From Undibacterium sp. Jales W-56 (GTDB lineage: Bacteria; Pseudomonadota; Gammaproteobacteria; Burkholderiales; Burkholderiaceae_D), in assembly GCF_025548535.1 (NCBI RefSeq), contig NZ_JAJLQW010000001.1:1-64000 (forward strand): DNA of 64,000 nt, in the 5' to 3' direction. The translations under genes and the position numbers were made by a program. The notes beneath the pieces are model-generated. The model was not told the DNA's origin. It was given only the letters and a program-made list of their open reading frames with translations, and ran no database searches. Positions 17,900-27,881 of this stretch are shown here, piece by piece (position 1 is the stretch's first letter; each line of letters begins with the position of its first letter).

Positions 17900-19348
17900 C
17901 TACCTGACAGGAACGACCATCTCCGCGTAGTCGTACAATGCGCCCAAAATTTCCTCATCGGCTGCGCTGGCATCCTCGGACAATTGGTCTATCTGATTGA
18001 AATACTGATCGATGTTACGCGCATTGCCTGCACCATCGAGCAGGCGGGCGATCCGGTGTTCTTCCCATTGCGCCTGTTCGATCTCATTCAAGGTTTCGGG
18101 GAAATTACGTGCACGGTAGCGGAACAGCAATTCAGCTAAACGCCGGTCCTGAAAATCCGGTTGCGCCTGCGCCAATCGTTCCGGGGGCATGGCCCGCAGC
18201 TCGTTCAGCAGGCGCCGGTCACCGGCGCCGATAAATCCGCCGTACAGGTCTTCGTCAACGTCCGCTGTTGCTTGATCGCGCGGCGCATACACTTGCTCCC
18301 ACAGTTGGCGCAACTGATCGGCATGCTCGCTCATCAAGGCTGTCGCACGGTCGATATGGCGCTGCACCAAATCCAGATCGATCTGCCAGCGCCCGGCCAT
18401 CGCTGCTGACAGGGTTTTCAGATTGCCGATCACGACCGGCGATTTGTTCAGATGCACGGTCTTGACGGGCAGGCGGTTGACGCCTTCGGGCAATGCATCG
18501 GTTTTGCTGAACATGCGCAATTGCGCACTGGCAGCATCGAGCGTCGCCAGTTCCGCCGGATCGTGGGCGAGATCCCAGGCGATCACTTCATTTTTATTTT
18601 TTGGATGTACCGCCAATGGCCACATCAAGGCCAGGCAGCCGCGCTCGGTCGGGAACATGCCGGATACATGCAGGAAGGCTTTGCCCAGCATAGGCAAGCC
18701 GATTTCCGCCGCGACTTTATCTTTCTTATGCAGCGCTAAACAAAAATCAAACAACTTCGGTTGCTTTTGCCGTACCAGGCGTGCCAGCGCGATGGTGGCG
18801 CGTACGTCGGACAGCGCATCATGCGCAGCCTCGTGCGCGATGCCGTTCGCGGCGGTCAGGTGCTCCAGGCGAAAGCTGGGCTTGCCATCCTCATTGGTTG
18901 GCCAGTTGATGCCTTCAGGCCGCAGCGCATAGGTGGTGCGCAGCATGTCCATGATATCCCAGCGACCGCATTGGTTTTGCCATTCACGCGCGTACGGATC
19001 GATCAGGTTGCGCCAGAACATGAAGCGGGTGATCTCGTCGTCAAAGCGTATGGTGTTGTAGCCGACGCCGATGGTGCCGGTCTTGGCCAGCTCCTGCTCT
19101 ATCTTTGCGGCAAATTCATATTCGGGGATGCCGCGCTCCAGACAGGTCTGCGGCGTGATATGCGTGATCAGGCAAGATTGCGGATCCGGCAAGAAATCAT
19201 TCGCCGGCTGGCAGTACAGCATGATGGGTTCGCCGATTTCATTCAGTTCGGCATCGGTGCGGATCGCGGCGAATTGGGCCGGCCGATCGCGTCGGGCTTG
19301 CGCACCGAAGGTTTCATAATCGTGCCATAGGAAACTGAATTCTTGCAT
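17900..19348 (-). CDS. sbcB: Exodeoxyribonuclease I
   Basis: ExoI degrades single-stranded DNA 3' to 5' and acts in recombination and mismatch repair. The 482-aa protein has the DEDDh exonuclease core: DYET (residues 10-13), GYNTIRFDDEITR, and the H-AAHDALSDVRAT motif, then the ExoI SH3-like and C-terminal helical regions. Length matches E. coli ExoI (475 aa). It is separated from the corA-like gene upstream by element A (19371-19456). Confidence 0.96.
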   Translation of the reverse strand: MQEFSFLWHDYETFGAQARRDRPAQFAAIRTDAELNEIGEPIMLYCQPANDFLPDPQSCLITHITPQTCLERGIPEYEFAAKIEQELAKTGTIGVGYNTIRFDDEITRFMFWRNLIDPYAREWQNQCGRWDIMDMLRTTYALRPEGINWPTNEDGKPSFRLEHLTAANGIAHEAAHDALSDVRATIALARLVRQKQPKLFDFCLALHKKDKVAAEIGLPMLGKAFLHVSGMFPTERGCLALMWPLAVHPKNKNEVIAWDLAHDPAELATLDAASAQLRMFSKTDALPEGVNRLPVKTVHLNKSPVVIGNLKTLSAAMAGRWQIDLDLVQRHIDRATALMSEHADQLRQLWEQVYAPRDQATADVDEDLYGGFIGAGDRRLLNELRAMPPERLAQAQPDFQDRRLAELLFRYRARNFPETLNEIEQAQWEEHRIARLLDGAGNARNIDQYFNQIDQLSEDASAADEEILGALYDYAEMVVPVR

Positions 19349-19370
19349 GTACGGTCTTTAAATATGGTGT

Positions 19371-19456
19371 AAATATAGGGGAGTATTTTTAAATTACCAC
19401 GCATTTATTGCGGATTAATACCTGTTTTTATGCATACTCTACCTCAGTATGTTAAT
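19371..19456. repeat. Dispersed palindromic element, copy A
   Basis: This AT-rich stretch is related to copies at 31705-31789 and 47965-48060. The best-conserved 35 nt (19422-19456) contain a short stem made of ATACT and its complement AGTAT. An upstream GGGGAGTAT is partly complementary to it, and a small GCG-bounded hairpin lies between. It begins 10 nt past the stop of the minus-strand corA-like gene and precedes sbcB. It may be a terminator-bearing repeat for the minus strand. Confidence 0.5.
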
Positions 19457-19465
19457 TCGTGAGCT

Positions 19466-20578
19466 TCAGTCGCGACGCCGGCTCAGCTGATCTTCCAGAT
19501 AGCGCTGGCTGCGGAAATACACCAGCAAGCCAATCACAATCAGCAGCATTGCTCCCATGGTCATCCAGAATCCTGATGCATTTTTGAGCAAAGGCATGAC
19601 CTCAAAATTCATCCCGAATATACCGGTAATCAAGGTCAGCGGCATGAACAGGGCGGTGATCACGGTCAGGGTGCGCATGATCTCGCTGGTACGATGCGCC
19701 ATTGCCGAGAAATGGATTTGCACTGCCGATTCCAGCGACGCTTCCAGGCGGCGCGCATGATTCAGGACGCGGCTGATATGCTCCATCACATCGTTGGTAC
19801 GGACCAGTAGCAAATCCTTGGCGCGACCGTTGCCGCTATCGCTGCCGTCGTGCGCATCGACGATGTGATCGCGCAATTCCTGCAAAGCGTCGCGTTGCTC
19901 TTCGCACAGATTATCGAGCTTGCGCAATTCCAGCCGCGAATCGAGCAGCGCCATCCAGTTATTAAAAGGACGGCGCGGATCAAGCAGCGCATGTTGCCAG
20001 CGATCGAGTTGCTGGGTCAGCGGCTGGCGCAATTCCAGGTATTGATCGACCATCGCATTCAGCAGCCGCAGCATCAGATCTTCTGGTGAGCATGGCAGGC
20101 GACTCGAGTGGCTATTACCTTCCGCTTTATGTTTGTAGTTCAGCAAGCGGGTACGCGCATTATCGATGGTACGACTGTTCTCGGCGCGTACCGTGACCAA
20201 TGCATTCCCCATCAGAAAAAACGAAACTGGCACGGTCGCCAATTTATTCAGCGCCGCCGGGATTTTCCGCTTCTGCTGCTCGGCTTGTTCGTTGCCTTGA
20301 AGCGCACTTGCTTCGCCGTTTAAAGCGAGTTTGCGAAACACCACCATCTCATAATCCTGCGTCGTATCGAAGTACGATGGGTGGCTTAAATTGACTGCGT
20401 CTTTCAAATGCAAATCGTAAATCTGCGAGCCTGTCAGTCGCGCGACCTCGTCGCGCCAGGCTTCGGGATTGCGAGTTACTTCATCATGCGTGGCATCGAG
20501 CCAGACAAAACCTTGCGACTGAACCGATGCCTCCGGATTCAGCAAGACCTGCGTGTCGTTAATGTGAAAGATGTCCAT
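19466..20578 (-). CDS. CorA-family divalent/zinc cation transporter
   Basis: CorA/ZntB proteins form pentameric channels for Mg2+ or export Zn2+. The 370-aa product has a large soluble N-terminal domain and two C-terminal membrane segments; the signature GMN (about residue 322) ends the first one. The first loop residue set (GMNFEVMP) differs from the YGMNFENMPEL of typical CorA, so the transported ion is open. I choose ATG 20578 (MDIFHINDT); a TTG at 20611 would extend it further into the upstream gene. It already overlaps that gene by 20 nt, which suggests coupled translation. Confidence 0.88.
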   Translation of the reverse strand: MDIFHINDTQVLLNPEASVQSQGFVWLDATHDEVTRNPEAWRDEVARLTGSQIYDLHLKDAVNLSHPSYFDTTQDYEMVVFRKLALNGEASALQGNEQAEQQKRKIPAALNKLATVPVSFFLMGNALVTVRAENSRTIDNARTRLLNYKHKAEGNSHSSRLPCSPEDLMLRLLNAMVDQYLELRQPLTQQLDRWQHALLDPRRPFNNWMALLDSRLELRKLDNLCEEQRDALQELRDHIVDAHDGSDSGNGRAKDLLLVRTNDVMEHISRVLNHARRLEASLESAVQIHFSAMAHRTSEIMRTLTVITALFMPLTLITGIFGMNFEVMPLLKNASGFWMTMGAMLLIVIGLLVYFRSQRYLEDQLSRRRD

Positions 20579-21806
20579 GCCGAGTATTCTTAAAGATGAG
20601 TCCGAGTGCAATTAATGAGGCCATACCAGCCGCAGCGATTACGGCTTGCGCAAGCAATGGCAAGGCGAATAGTTGAAACCAGCTGGCGCTGACGAGGACC
20701 ATCGCCAGCGTCGCCAGCAGGCGCACAGCTTCCAGTCCGCGATACCAGGGCTTTTGTTCCATCAGCCCGCCTACCGTCCATAATCCCGCCACCAGCCAGA
20801 TTGCATACGGCACCGTGTGCGCTGCATTGGCAGTGGGTGCGACCGTCAGAAAATGCGTGGCGACTTGCAAAATAATCGTAAATTGCACGATGCAATACCA
20901 CAGGGCCGCTGCGCTCAGCGGCGGGTTGTATTCGGGACGCTGGATATCGAAGGATTTAGCCGGCGCTGTCGCCGCCACATCGGCAGGACGCCAGCCCGGC
21001 GGCATCAGCCAGATGCGGCATTTATCGCGCCAGCTGCGTGTGCGCCAGGCATCTGCGGCAACGGCTTTGTACACCTCCAGATTGGCCCACAAAGGGTTCC
21101 AGCTACGCAGCGGGCTGCGGGTGCCGAACACTACCGGATGGGCATCCTGCTCTTCGATAAAAGTTCCGAACAGGCGATCCCATAGAATTAAAATACCGCC
21201 GTAATTTTTATCCAGATACAGATCATTCACGCCATGATGCACGCGATGATTGGAGGGCGACACAAAGACCCGGTCGAACCAGCCCAGCTTGTCGATTTGT
21301 TCGGTGTGTATCCAGAATTGATACAGCAGATCGATCAGCGCGACGATGATAAATACTTGTACCGGATAACCGAGCAAGGCCAGCGGCAGATAAAAAATCC
21401 AGCCAAATAAAGCGCCGGTGCTGGTCTGGCGCAATGCGGTAGTCAGGTTATACGCCTCGCTCTGATGGTGTACCACATGCGCCGCCCACAGCAGATTGGT
21501 TTCATGCCCCATGCGGTGCAGCCAGTAATACAAAAAATCATACAGCAGCAAGCCCGATATCCAGACCCACCAGCTATCGCCGGATAAATTGAAAATCGCA
21601 AAATGCTGCGCGACCCAGGCATAAATGCCGACCGCCAGCACTTTTAAAAATACGCCGGTCACCTGGCTCATCACACCCAGGCTCAGGCTATTGATCGCAT
21701 CATTGATGCGGTACAGATGACGCTGGCGGCGTCGTGCGACGATGAATTCAATCGCGATCAGCAAGAAAAATACAGGACTCGCAAAGGTAATGATTTTTTC
21801 TTGCAT
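20559..21806 (-). CDS. Fatty-acid hydroxylase/sterol desaturase family membrane protein
   Basis: Members are di-iron membrane enzymes that hydroxylate or desaturate lipid substrates. The 415-aa protein has the histidine clusters HRMGH (97-101), H110 with HH at 113-114, and HRVHH (187-191), the expected metal ligands. Four or more membrane segments surround them, and an extra hydrophobic C-terminal domain (about 300-405) is not part of the catalytic core. The substrate cannot be read from sequence. It lies in a minus-strand series hemB, YhhN-like, this gene, corA-like, with gaps of 36 nt or less. Confidence 0.88.
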   Translation of the reverse strand: MQEKIITFASPVFFLLIAIEFIVARRRQRHLYRINDAINSLSLGVMSQVTGVFLKVLAVGIYAWVAQHFAIFNLSGDSWWVWISGLLLYDFLYYWLHRMGHETNLLWAAHVVHHQSEAYNLTTALRQTSTGALFGWIFYLPLALLGYPVQVFIIVALIDLLYQFWIHTEQIDKLGWFDRVFVSPSNHRVHHGVNDLYLDKNYGGILILWDRLFGTFIEEQDAHPVVFGTRSPLRSWNPLWANLEVYKAVAADAWRTRSWRDKCRIWLMPPGWRPADVAATAPAKSFDIQRPEYNPPLSAAALWYCIVQFTIILQVATHFLTVAPTANAAHTVPYAIWLVAGLWTVGGLMEQKPWYRGLEAVRLLATLAMVLVSASWFQLFALPLLAQAVIAAAGMASLIALGLIFKNTRHGHLSH

Positions 21807-21842
21807 GATGATCGCGGTAGAGGAGATTCGGGAAGTCGGGGT

Positions 21843-22493
21843 TCAGGCAATGTTAACCGAGCGGGCAAGCTGGCTTAGCGCGGCATAATAGGTCGCCAAT
21901 ATCAGCAGGCTGGCTTGCGGCAGCGGCGTATAAAACTGATTGTAAGCCAGCAGCGTGTCCGACAACATAAAAATCACACCGCCGCACATGGCGAGTTTGC
22001 TGGCGGTGGTTTGCAGGCTCAGATGGCGGCTGATCGCCTGCGATGTCATGCACAGCAGGCAGGCTACGTATACCACAACCGGGATGCGCAAATCGGCTGC
22101 AAGTCCGAGCCACAGTACCGACAAATTGAACGCGCCTAGCAGGCCGACCATCAGGAAAATCAAAGGGCGGGAAAACCAGCGGGTATCGCTAGTCAAGGCA
22201 CGTAGAAAGCACAGGTGGGCGCATAAAAAACTTCCGAGGCCGAGCAGGAATCCTGATTTGAGCAGCGTCACGGGCAGCATCAAAAAGATATCGCCGAAGA
22301 GCGACAATACGATGCCGGTCAGTATCGCTGTTCGATAGGGAGGGGTAAAGTTTGAGGCGCGATACGCGAGCCAGAATATCAGAAGTGTGGTCAGCGGTTT
22401 GCAGACATAATGCAGCCAGATCGCACTATCCTGGGCGCCCGCGCCGGCGATTGCCAGCGCGGCAGAGATGATGATTAAAAATGGCAGCATCAT
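21843..22493 (-). CDS. YhhN/TMEM86 family membrane protein (lysoplasmalogenase-like)
   Basis: Some YhhN/TMEM86 members cleave the vinyl-ether bond of lysoplasmalogens; bacterial roles are mostly unproven. The 216-aa product is almost wholly membrane-embedded (about seven or eight segments) and has the family motifs KPLTT (32-36), SLFGDIFLML and a late FMLSD. Two adjacent ATGs (22493, 22490) are possible starts. It starts 34 nt after the hemB stop, so it is probably on the hemB transcript. Confidence 0.82.
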   Translation of the reverse strand: MMLPFLIIISAALAIAGAGAQDSAIWLHYVCKPLTTLLIFWLAYRASNFTPPYRTAILTGIVLSLFGDIFLMLPVTLLKSGFLLGLGSFLCAHLCFLRALTSDTRWFSRPLIFLMVGLLGAFNLSVLWLGLAADLRIPVVVYVACLLCMTSQAISRHLSLQTTASKLAMCGGVIFMLSDTLLAYNQFYTPLPQASLLILATYYAALSQLARSVNIA

Positions 22494-22527
22494 CGGGATG
22501 AGAGGTCGATTGAGATAGGGTGAGAAA

Positions 22528-23628
<1,101 letters not shown>

Positions 23629-23639
23629 TCAAAATCCAG

Positions 23640-23740
23640 TGTCTTAAACCTACCGCTTCTCCTCCCTGAGCGGGCGCCAATCGTCCCTATGCGATTCGGC
23701 GTTATTCCCCCGGCACGATGCAATCGGCCGGGGTTTTTTT
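23640..23740 (+). ncRNA. Candidate small RNA with anti-Shine-Dalgarno loop
   Basis: Three hairpins lie on the plus strand between two minus-strand genes. The first (23653-23657 with 23669-23673) exposes an 11-nt loop UCUCCUCCCUG; the second (23675-23683 with 23692-23701, one bulge) has loop UCCCUAUG. The third is a clear terminator (23708-23714 with 23727-23733) followed by seven T. No plus-strand gene lies upstream, so the terminator must belong to a short transcript. The CUCCUCCC loop resembles the CcsR/cuckoo RNA family known from Rhodobacter and relatives. Promoter evidence is weak: GGAATAG-N17-TCAAA at 23605-23633 is sigma-E-like. Confidence 0.6.
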
Positions 23741-23794
23741 ATGCGGCCAGATCAATTCCACCATGGAATTGAAAGCCGTGCGCATCATCGCCAT

Positions 23795-24520
23795 TTATTC
23801 CTGAGCGCCTGAGATCGCAGAATTGCTGTTGTCTTCGACGGCATCTTCGGCCAGAGGAATATCCAGCCCCAGCAAATTTTGTATCTTGGCGTCGGCTTCT
23901 TCAATCCCGGTGCGCTTCAGCGAAGAAAATAATTGTGCGGTAAATGGGAACGGTTGGCCGCGCGCATCGGTGTAGCTAGACAGAATATTATTGGTCAGGC
24001 GCAGCGCGTTCGTCGCATCATTGCGGTTCAGCTTGTCCGCCTTGGTCAGCAGGCAGTGAATCGGGCGACCGGTTGGCGCAAACCATTCCAGCATCTGGGT
24101 GTCGAGGTCGGTAAATGGACGACGCGCATCCATCATCAAGACCAGTGCCGACAATTGCTCGCGCTTTTGTACGTACGCGCCCAGCAATTGATTCCAGTGT
24201 GTTTTAGCGGCGCCCGGCACTTCGGCGTAACCGTAGCCCGGTAAATCGACCAGCAGGGCGCGGATTTCATCGACGCGGGTTTCGTCTTTGCGATGCTGCC
24301 CGACATGGGCGCCGCCGATGGAAAAATAGTTGATATGCTGCGTGCGTCCCGGTGTTTTGGACGCGAAGCATAATTTCTTTTGATTGCACAGAATATTGAT
24401 CGCCGTCGATTTACCTGCATTGGAGCGGCCGGCAAAGGCAATTTCCGGTACGGTGGTGTGCGGCAAATCGCGCAGATGATTGACCGTGGTGAAGAAACGG
24501 GCTTGCCAGAGAATAGACAT
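23795..24520 (-). CDS. engB: Ribosome-biogenesis GTPase EngB (YsxC/YihA)
   Basis: EngB is an essential small GTPase of late 50S assembly. The 241-aa protein has G1 GRSNAGKS (31-38), the G2 region [13 protein letters not shown]3 [11 protein letters not shown] and G4 TKADKLNRN, in order. The last 20 residues are an acidic, poorly conserved tail. It is transcribed towards hemB but separated from it by 253 bp that contain the opposite-strand small-RNA candidate. Confidence 0.96.
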   Translation of the reverse strand: MSILWQARFFTTVNHLRDLPHTTVPEIAFAGRSNAGKSTAINILCNQKKLCFASKTPGRTQHINYFSIGGAHVGQHRKDETRVDEIRALLVDLPGYGYAEVPGAAKTHWNQLLGAYVQKREQLSALVLMMDARRPFTDLDTQMLEWFAPTGRPIHCLLTKADKLNRNDATNALRLTNNILSSYTDARGQPFPFTAQLFSSLKRTGIEEADAKIQNLLGLDIPLAEDAVEDNSNSAISGAQE

Positions 24521-24862
24521 AAGAGGTGCTTGCGCTTATTAAATAATAGTAAAGATGATCGGGATTGAGCCGGCACTAAAGTTCGCATTCAGCTCGTACT
24601 TAAGCGGGACTCGGCAGAACGAAGCAACCCGGAGCATCGAAATTGCATGGAAAAATGCAACAGAAGAAAGTGTTTCACTTAAAAGCTATTGTACAATAAG
24701 GGGTTAGGTATTGGGCTGCATGTTTCCAATCCCGCATTTTGTATATTCGTTGTATTTATTGTACTGTTGAGTCGTGCGATGCACTACAAGCGTCGCCACC
24801 GACAGCGCAACTATGCGTTGCCACTAGGGCAGATTTCCATCATTTAGTCTCAAGGTGTTTGA
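24521..24862. other. engB-cytochrome c4 divergent spacer
   Basis: The 342-bp gap between divergent engB and the cytochrome gene holds no convincing gene. It has a perfect 10-bp palindrome ATTGTACAAT at 24688-24697. There are also AT-rich promoter-like stretches near 24738-24765, of which TTGTAT-N17-TACTGT would point to the cytochrome gene. None is strong enough for a firm call. Confidence 0.5.
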
Positions 24863-25534
24863 ATGAACCGTGCTTTTTCTCCTTTTTTGAAGTCCCTCAG
24901 CATCGCAATTCTGGCGTTGTCTTCAGTCGCCTCAATGGCCTATGCCAACGAAGAGCACAAAGCTCCTGCCAAAGCCGATCCCGCCAAAGGCGAAGCCTTG
25001 TACACCAATGGGGATGGCGCACGCGGCATCGTCGCCTGTGCTTCTTGCCACGGTACCGCAGGCAATTCGACGATCACGGTCAATCCTAAGCTGGCCGGCC
25101 AGCACGAAGCGTATCTCGCTAAGCAATTGTCGAACTTCACTGGCCCTGACCGTAACAACGCCGTCATGACGACGTTTGCCAAAGCGATGACAGAAGACGA
25201 CATGAAAAACCTGGCAGCTTATCTGAGCACGCAAAAATCCAAGCCAGGCGCTGCTAAGAACAAAGACCTGCTGGAAATCGGCAAGCAAATCTATCGCGGC
25301 GGTATCGCTGAGAAAAGCGTCCCGGCATGTGCCGGCTGCCACAGCCCGAACGGTGCGGGTATTCCGGCGCAGTTCCCGCGCATCGCCGGCCAGCATCAGG
25401 ATTACACCATTGCGCAATTGACGAACTTCCGCACTGGCGTCCGTAAGAACAGCGCACAGATGATGACGATTTCCAAGCGTATGTCCGATGATGAAATCAA
25501 GGCAGTTGCCGACTACGTTGCAGGTCTGAAGTAA
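24863..25534 (+). CDS. Di-heme cytochrome c4
   Basis: Cytochrome c4 is a periplasmic electron carrier to terminal oxidases. The 223-aa precursor has a signal peptide cleaved near residue 29 (SMAYA-NE). Two homologous cytochrome domains follow, each with a CxxCH heme site: CASCH (59-63) and CAGCH (156-160). Met ligands are likely in the segments before each domain end. It has its own terminator and lies directly upstream of resB-ccsA, the machinery that attaches its hemes. Confidence 0.95.
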   Translation: MNRAFSPFLKSLSIAILALSSVASMAYANEEHKAPAKADPAKGEALYTNGDGARGIVACASCHGTAGNSTITVNPKLAGQHEAYLAKQLSNFTGPDRNNAVMTTFAKAMTEDDMKNLAAYLSTQKSKPGAAKNKDLLEIGKQIYRGGIAEKSVPACAGCHSPNGAGIPAQFPRIAGQHQDYTIAQLTNFRTGVRKNSAQMMTISKRMSDDEIKAVADYVAGLK

Positions 25535-25592
25535 GCATCCATCGATAAAAACAAATAAGTACTAAATAAGTAATCGATAAGTAAAAAATGGA

Positions 25593-25620
25593 GGGGGTGG
25601 CAAAAGCCATCCCCTTTTTT
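25593..25620 (+). terminator. Terminator after cytochrome c4
   Basis: A 9-bp G/C-rich stem (25593-25601 with 25606-25614, one G-U) with an AAAA loop and six T. It ends 14 nt before resB, so resB-ccsA probably rely on read-through or a hidden promoter. Confidence 0.88.
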
Positions 25621-25634
25621 ATTTTCAGGATTTT

Positions 25635-27806
25635 ATGGAAACAAATACTGCCGGAATACAGATCAAGACCAAACGCCGCTGGCTGGCGGATACGGTCGAG
25701 TTGCTGTCGTCGATGCGTTTTGCGATCAGCCTGCTGGCCTTGATTGCGATTGCGTCGACCATAGGCACGGTGCTCAAGCAGAACGAGCCTATGCCGAATT
25801 ATGTGAATCAGTTCGGCCCATTCTGGTTCGATATCTTTGCCAAGCTGGGGTTGTATGCCGTGTACTCGGCCTGGTGGTTTTTGCTGATCATGACATTTCT
25901 GGTGTTATCGACCAGCCTGTGCCTGATCCGCAATGTGCCGAAAATAGTGAAAGACATGCGCAGCTGGCGTGAACATGTACGCGAACAATCCCTGCGCAAT
26001 TTTCACCATAAGGCCGAGTGGCATACGACAGGGCCGCGAGTCGCCAGCACGCATCAGATCAGCGCGCATATTGCGCGGCTCGGCTATAAATTCAAAGTCT
26101 CGGAAAAAGACGGCGCCACTCTGATCAGCGCCAAGCAAGGCGCGGTCAACAAATGGGGTTATATTTTTGCGCATAGCGCGATTGTGATCATCTGCGTTGG
26201 CGGCATGCTGGATTCGGATTTGTCTATCCGCATGCAGCAATGGTTTATGGGGAAAGTTGCGTTTGACGGCAGCGGGGTTATTGCGAACATCCCGCAGCAA
26301 CATCGCTTGTCGCTGGCGAATCCTACCTTTCGCGGCAATACCATGATCCCGGAGGGGGCGACCAGCAGCACCGCGATTATTCCCCAGCCTAAAGGCGTAT
26401 TGATCCAGGATTTACCGTTCACGATCAAGCTGAATAAATTCATCATTGATTATTATTCGACCGGCATGCCCAAGTTGTTTGCCAGTGAAGTGACGGTCAA
26501 GGATCATGAGACCGGCAAGACCTTCTCCGCAACGATCAAGGTCAATGAGCCGCTGATCTACAAAGGGGTAGCGGTGTATCAGTCGAGTTTTGAGGATGGC
26601 GGCAGTCACTTGTCCATGACGGCGTTTCCGATGACGGGCATGCAATCGACCAGCTTCCCTTTATCCGGCGAAGTCGGCGGCTCAACGCCGTTGCAATCGG
26701 TTGGCGGATCAACTGGCGGCAATGATTACACGATTGAATGGTCGGGCTTCCGACCCTTCAATGTCGAGAACATGAAGGCCGGGCAAGACCTGCGCGCCGT
26801 GAATACCAATACGAGTTTTAACCAGCAACTCAGCGCTGATCTGGACAAGCATACCGGTTCGGCTGCCAAGAGTGCGAACAGCAAGGATTTAAAAAACGTC
26901 GGTCCCAGCGTGCAATATAAATTGCGCGACAAGACCGGCCAGGCCAGGGAATTTCATAACTACATGCAGCCTATGCAGTTGGACGGCGCAACCATGTTCC
27001 TGGCGGGCACCCGCGACAATCCGAACGAGGCCTTTCGTTATCTGCGCATTCCGGCCGATGACGATGACACGATCGTCGAATGGATGCGTCTGCGCGCCGC
27101 CTTGGCGAATCCGGAGTGGCGCGACCTTGCCGCGCAGCGTTATGTGAAACACGCGCTGCCTGAGAGTCCGCAAAAGATGCCAAGCCAGTTGCAAGAACAG
27201 TTGCGCTTATCCGCCCTCAAAGGCTTGGCGATTTTTGCTGGCGACGGTAAAAGCCAGGCCGCCGGTTTTGTCGCGATCTCACGTTTTCTGGAGCAAATTC
27301 CGGCTGCGGAACAGGGTAAAGCTGCCGATGTTTTCATGAAGATATTGAATGGCAGCATGTGGGATCTGTGGCAAGTCGCACGCGAAAAAGCGGGTCTGCC
27401 TGCACTGGATTTAAATGAGAAGCGCGCACGCTTCATGCAGTTGTCGATCAATGCCTTGTCGGACTCGTTTTTCTACGGCGCACCGGTGTATTTGCAGCTT
27501 AGCGGGTTTGAAGAAGTGAAGGCATCGGTATTGCAGGTAACGCGTTCACCCGGCAAGAACGTGGTCTATCTGGGATGCCTGTTCCTGGTGATCGGCGTGT
27601 TCTCAATGTTTTATATCCGTGAACGCCGCTTGTGGGTCTGGCTGAAAGACAGCGATGGCGGCACCAGCGCCCTGATGGCATTGAGTTCGCAACGCAAGAC
27701 CCTGGATTTTGAAAAAGAATTTGAGCAGCTAAAGCAGCAGTTGGCGCAGTTGCCACCTCAGGGCGGCGCTGTCTCAGCTCCCGCATCGGCACCGGAAGCG
27801 CACTAA
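25635..27806 (+). CDS. resB: Cytochrome c biogenesis protein ResB (Ccs1)
   Basis: ResB with CcsA forms the System II synthase that exports heme and ligates it to apocytochrome c. The 723-aa protein shows the ResB pattern: three N-terminal membrane segments (about residues 24-45, 72-98, 170-190), a very large periplasmic domain, and a final membrane segment near 635-655. The early FAISLLALIAIASTIGTVLKQ and NYVNQFGPFWF stretches are family markers. It precedes ccsA by 75 nt. Confidence 0.95.
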   Translation: METNTAGIQIKTKRRWLADTVELLSSMRFAISLLALIAIASTIGTVLKQNEPMPNYVNQFGPFWFDIFAKLGLYAVYSAWWFLLIMTFLVLSTSLCLIRNVPKIVKDMRSWREHVREQSLRNFHHKAEWHTTGPRVASTHQISAHIARLGYKFKVSEKDGATLISAKQGAVNKWGYIFAHSAIVIICVGGMLDSDLSIRMQQWFMGKVAFDGSGVIANIPQQHRLSLANPTFRGNTMIPEGATSSTAIIPQPKGVLIQDLPFTIKLNKFIIDYYSTGMPKLFASEVTVKDHETGKTFSATIKVNEPLIYKGVAVYQSSFEDGGSHLSMTAFPMTGMQSTSFPLSGEVGGSTPLQSVGGSTGGNDYTIEWSGFRPFNVENMKAGQDLRAVNTNTSFNQQLSADLDKHTGSAAKSANSKDLKNVGPSVQYKLRDKTGQAREFHNYMQPMQLDGATMFLAGTRDNPNEAFRYLRIPADDDDTIVEWMRLRAALANPEWRDLAAQRYVKHALPESPQKMPSQLQEQLRLSALKGLAIFAGDGKSQAAGFVAISRFLEQIPAAEQGKAADVFMKILNGSMWDLWQVAREKAGLPALDLNEKRARFMQLSINALSDSFFYGAPVYLQLSGFEEVKASVLQVTRSPGKNVVYLGCLFLVIGVFSMFYIRERRLWVWLKDSDGGTSALMALSSQRKTLDFEKEFEQLKQQLAQLPPQGGAVSAPASAPEAH

Positions 27807-27834
27807 TCGACTACACTGTGGATAAGCAAGCTAT

Positions 27835-27858
27835 CTCCGTGTCACGGATGACACGGAG
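27835..27858 (+). other. Hairpin between resB and ccsA
   Basis: A perfect 10-bp stem (27835-27844 with 27849-27858) with a CGGA loop lies between the two genes, without a U-tract. It may set the relative level of the two synthase subunits. Confidence 0.55.
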
Positions 27859-27881
27859 CAGTAAGATTTGATATTGGAAAC

